Part shown: positions 7,269 through 8,322 of the stretch, one piece after another
Numbering within the stretch: the first letter of the stretch is position 1
Layout of the letters: each line of letters begins with the position of its first letter
Origin: an uncultured Lachnospiraceae bacterium
Lineage (GTDB): Bacteria > Bacillota > Clostridia > Lachnospirales > Lachnospiraceae
DNA: 8,322 nt
Direction: 5' to 3'
Assembly: GCA_947068385.1 (NCBI GenBank)
Contig: CAMTBF010000134.1
Location: forward strand, 1 to 8,322
Position numbers and translations under genes: made by a program
Notes under the pieces: model-generated
The model's input: only the letters and a program-made list of their open reading frames with translations
The model's database searches: none
What the model was told of the DNA's origin: nothing

Positions 7269-7298
7269 TTGAAAAAGTGATATTTTTACACAAATAAT
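7269..7298 (+). promoter_or_regulatory. Candidate distal promoter of the lipoprotein gene
   Basis: TTGAAA (7269-7274) and an 18-base spacer precede AATAAT (7293-7298), each one base off consensus. The spacer is slightly long. The direct repeat at 7195-7230 would lie about 40 bases upstream of the -35 box. Confidence 0.5.
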
Positions 7299-7303
7299 CG
7301 TTA

Positions 7304-7333
7304 TATACAAATGCATCCTTCGTCAATTATAAT
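7304..7333 (+). promoter_or_regulatory. Candidate proximal promoter of the lipoprotein gene
   Basis: A perfect -10 box TATAAT (7328-7333) lies 18 bases after a poor -35 match TATACA (7304-7309, 4 of 6). A good -10 with a weak -35 fits an activator-dependent promoter. The arms CTTCGT (7318-7323) and ACGAAG (7344-7349) form an inverted repeat around the -10 box and may be a second protein-binding site. Confidence 0.55.
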
Positions 7334-7336
7334 GTG

Positions 7337-7364
7337 CTTGCGCACGAAGTCAACGTAGCGCAAG
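7337..7364 (+). other. Leader hairpin just before the lipoprotein ribosome binding site
   Basis: CTTGCGC (7337-7343) pairs perfectly with GCGCAAG (7358-7364). Three inner pairs (ACG 7344-7346 with CGT 7354-7356, one A bulged) can extend the stem. It ends 4 bases before AAGGAGG (7368-7374), which itself remains unpaired. It may protect the 5' end of the message or affect translation. A purine-rich rather than T-rich stretch follows, so it is not a terminator. Confidence 0.5.
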
Positions 7365-7381
7365 AAAAAGGAGGATGTGAA

Positions 7382-8322
7382 ATGAAGAGCAAAAAAGTTA
7401 TTTCCTTACTGCTGATGACGGCATTGACGGCCGGCCTTCTGGCAGGCTGTGGCGGCTCAGGGGATTCCGGCAGCGGCGGATCTTCCGAGAGCAAAAAGGA
7501 AGAGTCTTCCCAGGCACCTGAGGAGAGCGGCTCCGAGGAAGCGCCGGAGGAGTCTTCCGAAGAGACAGAGGAAGGCGGCGAGGAAGGCGGCAGCGCCCAG
7601 GGGGAGGCCAAGTACCCCAGGGACGAGAACGGCTATCCCGACTTAGGCGGCGAGACCATCAGCATCTGGTTCGCCATGACCACCGAGAACTCGGGCGCGG
7701 TATCCACCGATATGGGCGACTATGAGGCCATCAAGGCCTTGGAGGAGAAGTTCAACGTGAACTTTGAGTTCGTGCACCCGCCTGTAGGGCAGGAGAGCGA
7801 GAACTTCAGCATCATGATGTCGGATACCAAGCTGCCCGACATGATCTTCTGCCGCGGCATCGACAGGTTCTATCCCGGCGGCGTGGAGGTGGCTTACGCG
7901 GACGGCGTCCTGTATGATTACACGGACGACATCAACGCGGTGGACACGCCGAATTTCTACAATATGATCAGCAACGACCCCTTCCTGATGAAGGCGGTGA
8001 CCGATGACGAGGGCAGGATCATCCGCCTGGGCGCCAAGATCTGCGGCAGCGAGGAAGCTGACCTGAACTTCATCGGGCCCATCATCAGAAGCGATTACCT
8101 GGCGGCCGCCAATATGGAGGTCCCCCAGACCATCGACGACTGGACGGCCATGCTGCAGGCCATGAAGGACAATGGGGTAGAGTATCCCCTTGCCCTGGAC
8201 AAGGACCAGCTGATCTACACATCGAATATCTTCGCGGGCGCTTACGGCGTCTCCGGCAACAGCTATTTCGTCAAGGAGGACGGCACGGTGGGATTCGGCC
8301 CTTACGAGGATGCCTACAAGGA
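7382..8322 (+). CDS. Extracellular solute-binding lipoprotein of a sugar-type ABC transporter (3' end outside window)
   Basis: The first 313 residues are visible and the frame is open to the window edge. AAGGAGG ends 7 bases before ATG 7382. A lipoprotein signal peptide is clear: basic start (MKSKK), hydrophobic core, and lipobox LAGC with the lipidated cysteine at C23. Residues 24-75 form a Ser/Gly/Glu-rich linker that tethers the mature protein to the membrane surface. From about residue 80 the sequence resembles family 1 substrate-binding proteins of the LplA/YtcQ kind: an opening strand (GGETISIWFAM), an adjacent helix (YEAIKALEEKFNVNFEF), a KLPDMIF segment and a QTIDDWTAMLQAMKDNG segment. 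Such proteins are usually about 500-550 residues long, so about 40 percent is missing. Permease genes would be expected downstream. The substrate is unknown; oligosaccharides or glycan fragments are typical. The AraC-type gene upstream is the likely regulator. Confidence 0.93.
   Translation, partial: MKSKKVISLLLMTALTAGLLAGCGGSGDSGSGGSSESKKEESSQAPEESGSEEAPEESSEETEEGGEEGGSAQGEAKYPRDENGYPDLGGETISIWFAMTTENSGAVSTDMGDYEAIKALEEKFNVNFEFVHPPVGQESENFSIMMSDTKLPDMIFCRGIDRFYPGGVEVAYADGVLYDYTDDINAVDTPNFYNMISNDPFLMKAVTDDEGRIIRLGAKICGSEEADLNFIGPIIRSDYLAAANMEVPQTIDDWTAMLQAMKDNGVEYPLALDKDQLIYTSNIFAGAYGVSGNSYFVKEDGTVGFGPYEDAYK
7568..7591 (+). repeat. Two tandem 12-base units in the lipoprotein linker
   Basis: GAGGAAGGCGGC occurs twice in perfect tandem (7568-7579, 7580-7591) and encodes EEGG twice. 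It belongs to the low-complexity Ser/Glu/Gly linker, whose length probably varies between strains by slippage. Confidence 0.75.

Noticed and set aside
7327..7611. A Ser/Pro-rich open frame on the - strand opposite the lipoprotein start.
   Set aside because: It is the complement of the Ser/Glu/Gly linker; the + strand has a strong ribosome binding site, signal peptide and lipobox.

Overview
The window looks like a chromosomal segment of a GC-rich member of the Clostridia, most plausibly a gut-type Lachnospiraceae. Supporting this are strong AGGAGG-type ribosome binding sites, sigma-A-like promoters in short AT-rich gaps between GC-rich genes, a ClpC-type Hsp100 ATPase next to radA, and a large membrane-bound AraC-type regulator beside a sugar-type solute-binding lipoprotein. 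The genus cannot be fixed from the sequence. All genes are on the + strand.

Left edge (1-304): the 3' end of an unidentified gene. It encodes a Gly/Ala/Gln/Arg-rich low-complexity tail built from degenerate repeats, ends in an acidic/aromatic peptide, and is followed by a hairpin terminator.

Protein quality control and DNA repair block (328-5194): a near-consensus promoter (TTGACA, 17 bp, TATGAT) drives a very short GntR/YtrA-type repressor-like protein and then clpC. After clpC comes a promoter-like sequence, a small 137-residue protein of unknown function, and radA, closed by a hairpin terminator that begins at the radA stop codon. In Bacillus the equivalent operon is ctsR-mcsA-mcsB-clpC-radA. 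Here the three upstream partners are absent from the window and a GntR-type protein takes the regulator's place. ClpC still carries both GTEH motifs that dock phosphoarginine in the Bacillus protein.

Sugar sensing/uptake block (5250-8322): a 641-residue one-component regulator has two membrane segments around an external sensor region and a C-terminal AraC DNA-binding domain. It is followed by a 206-bp AT-rich control region and the start of an extracellular solute-binding lipoprotein that runs off the window. The control region holds a 15-bp direct repeat with an exact 21-bp period (13 of 15 identical), the geometry expected for an AraC-family dimer. It also holds two candidate promoters and a leader hairpin. 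The simplest reading is that the membrane regulator senses a ligand outside the cell and switches on the adjacent transporter operon.

No rRNA, tRNA, CRISPR array, insertion sequence or phage gene was seen.
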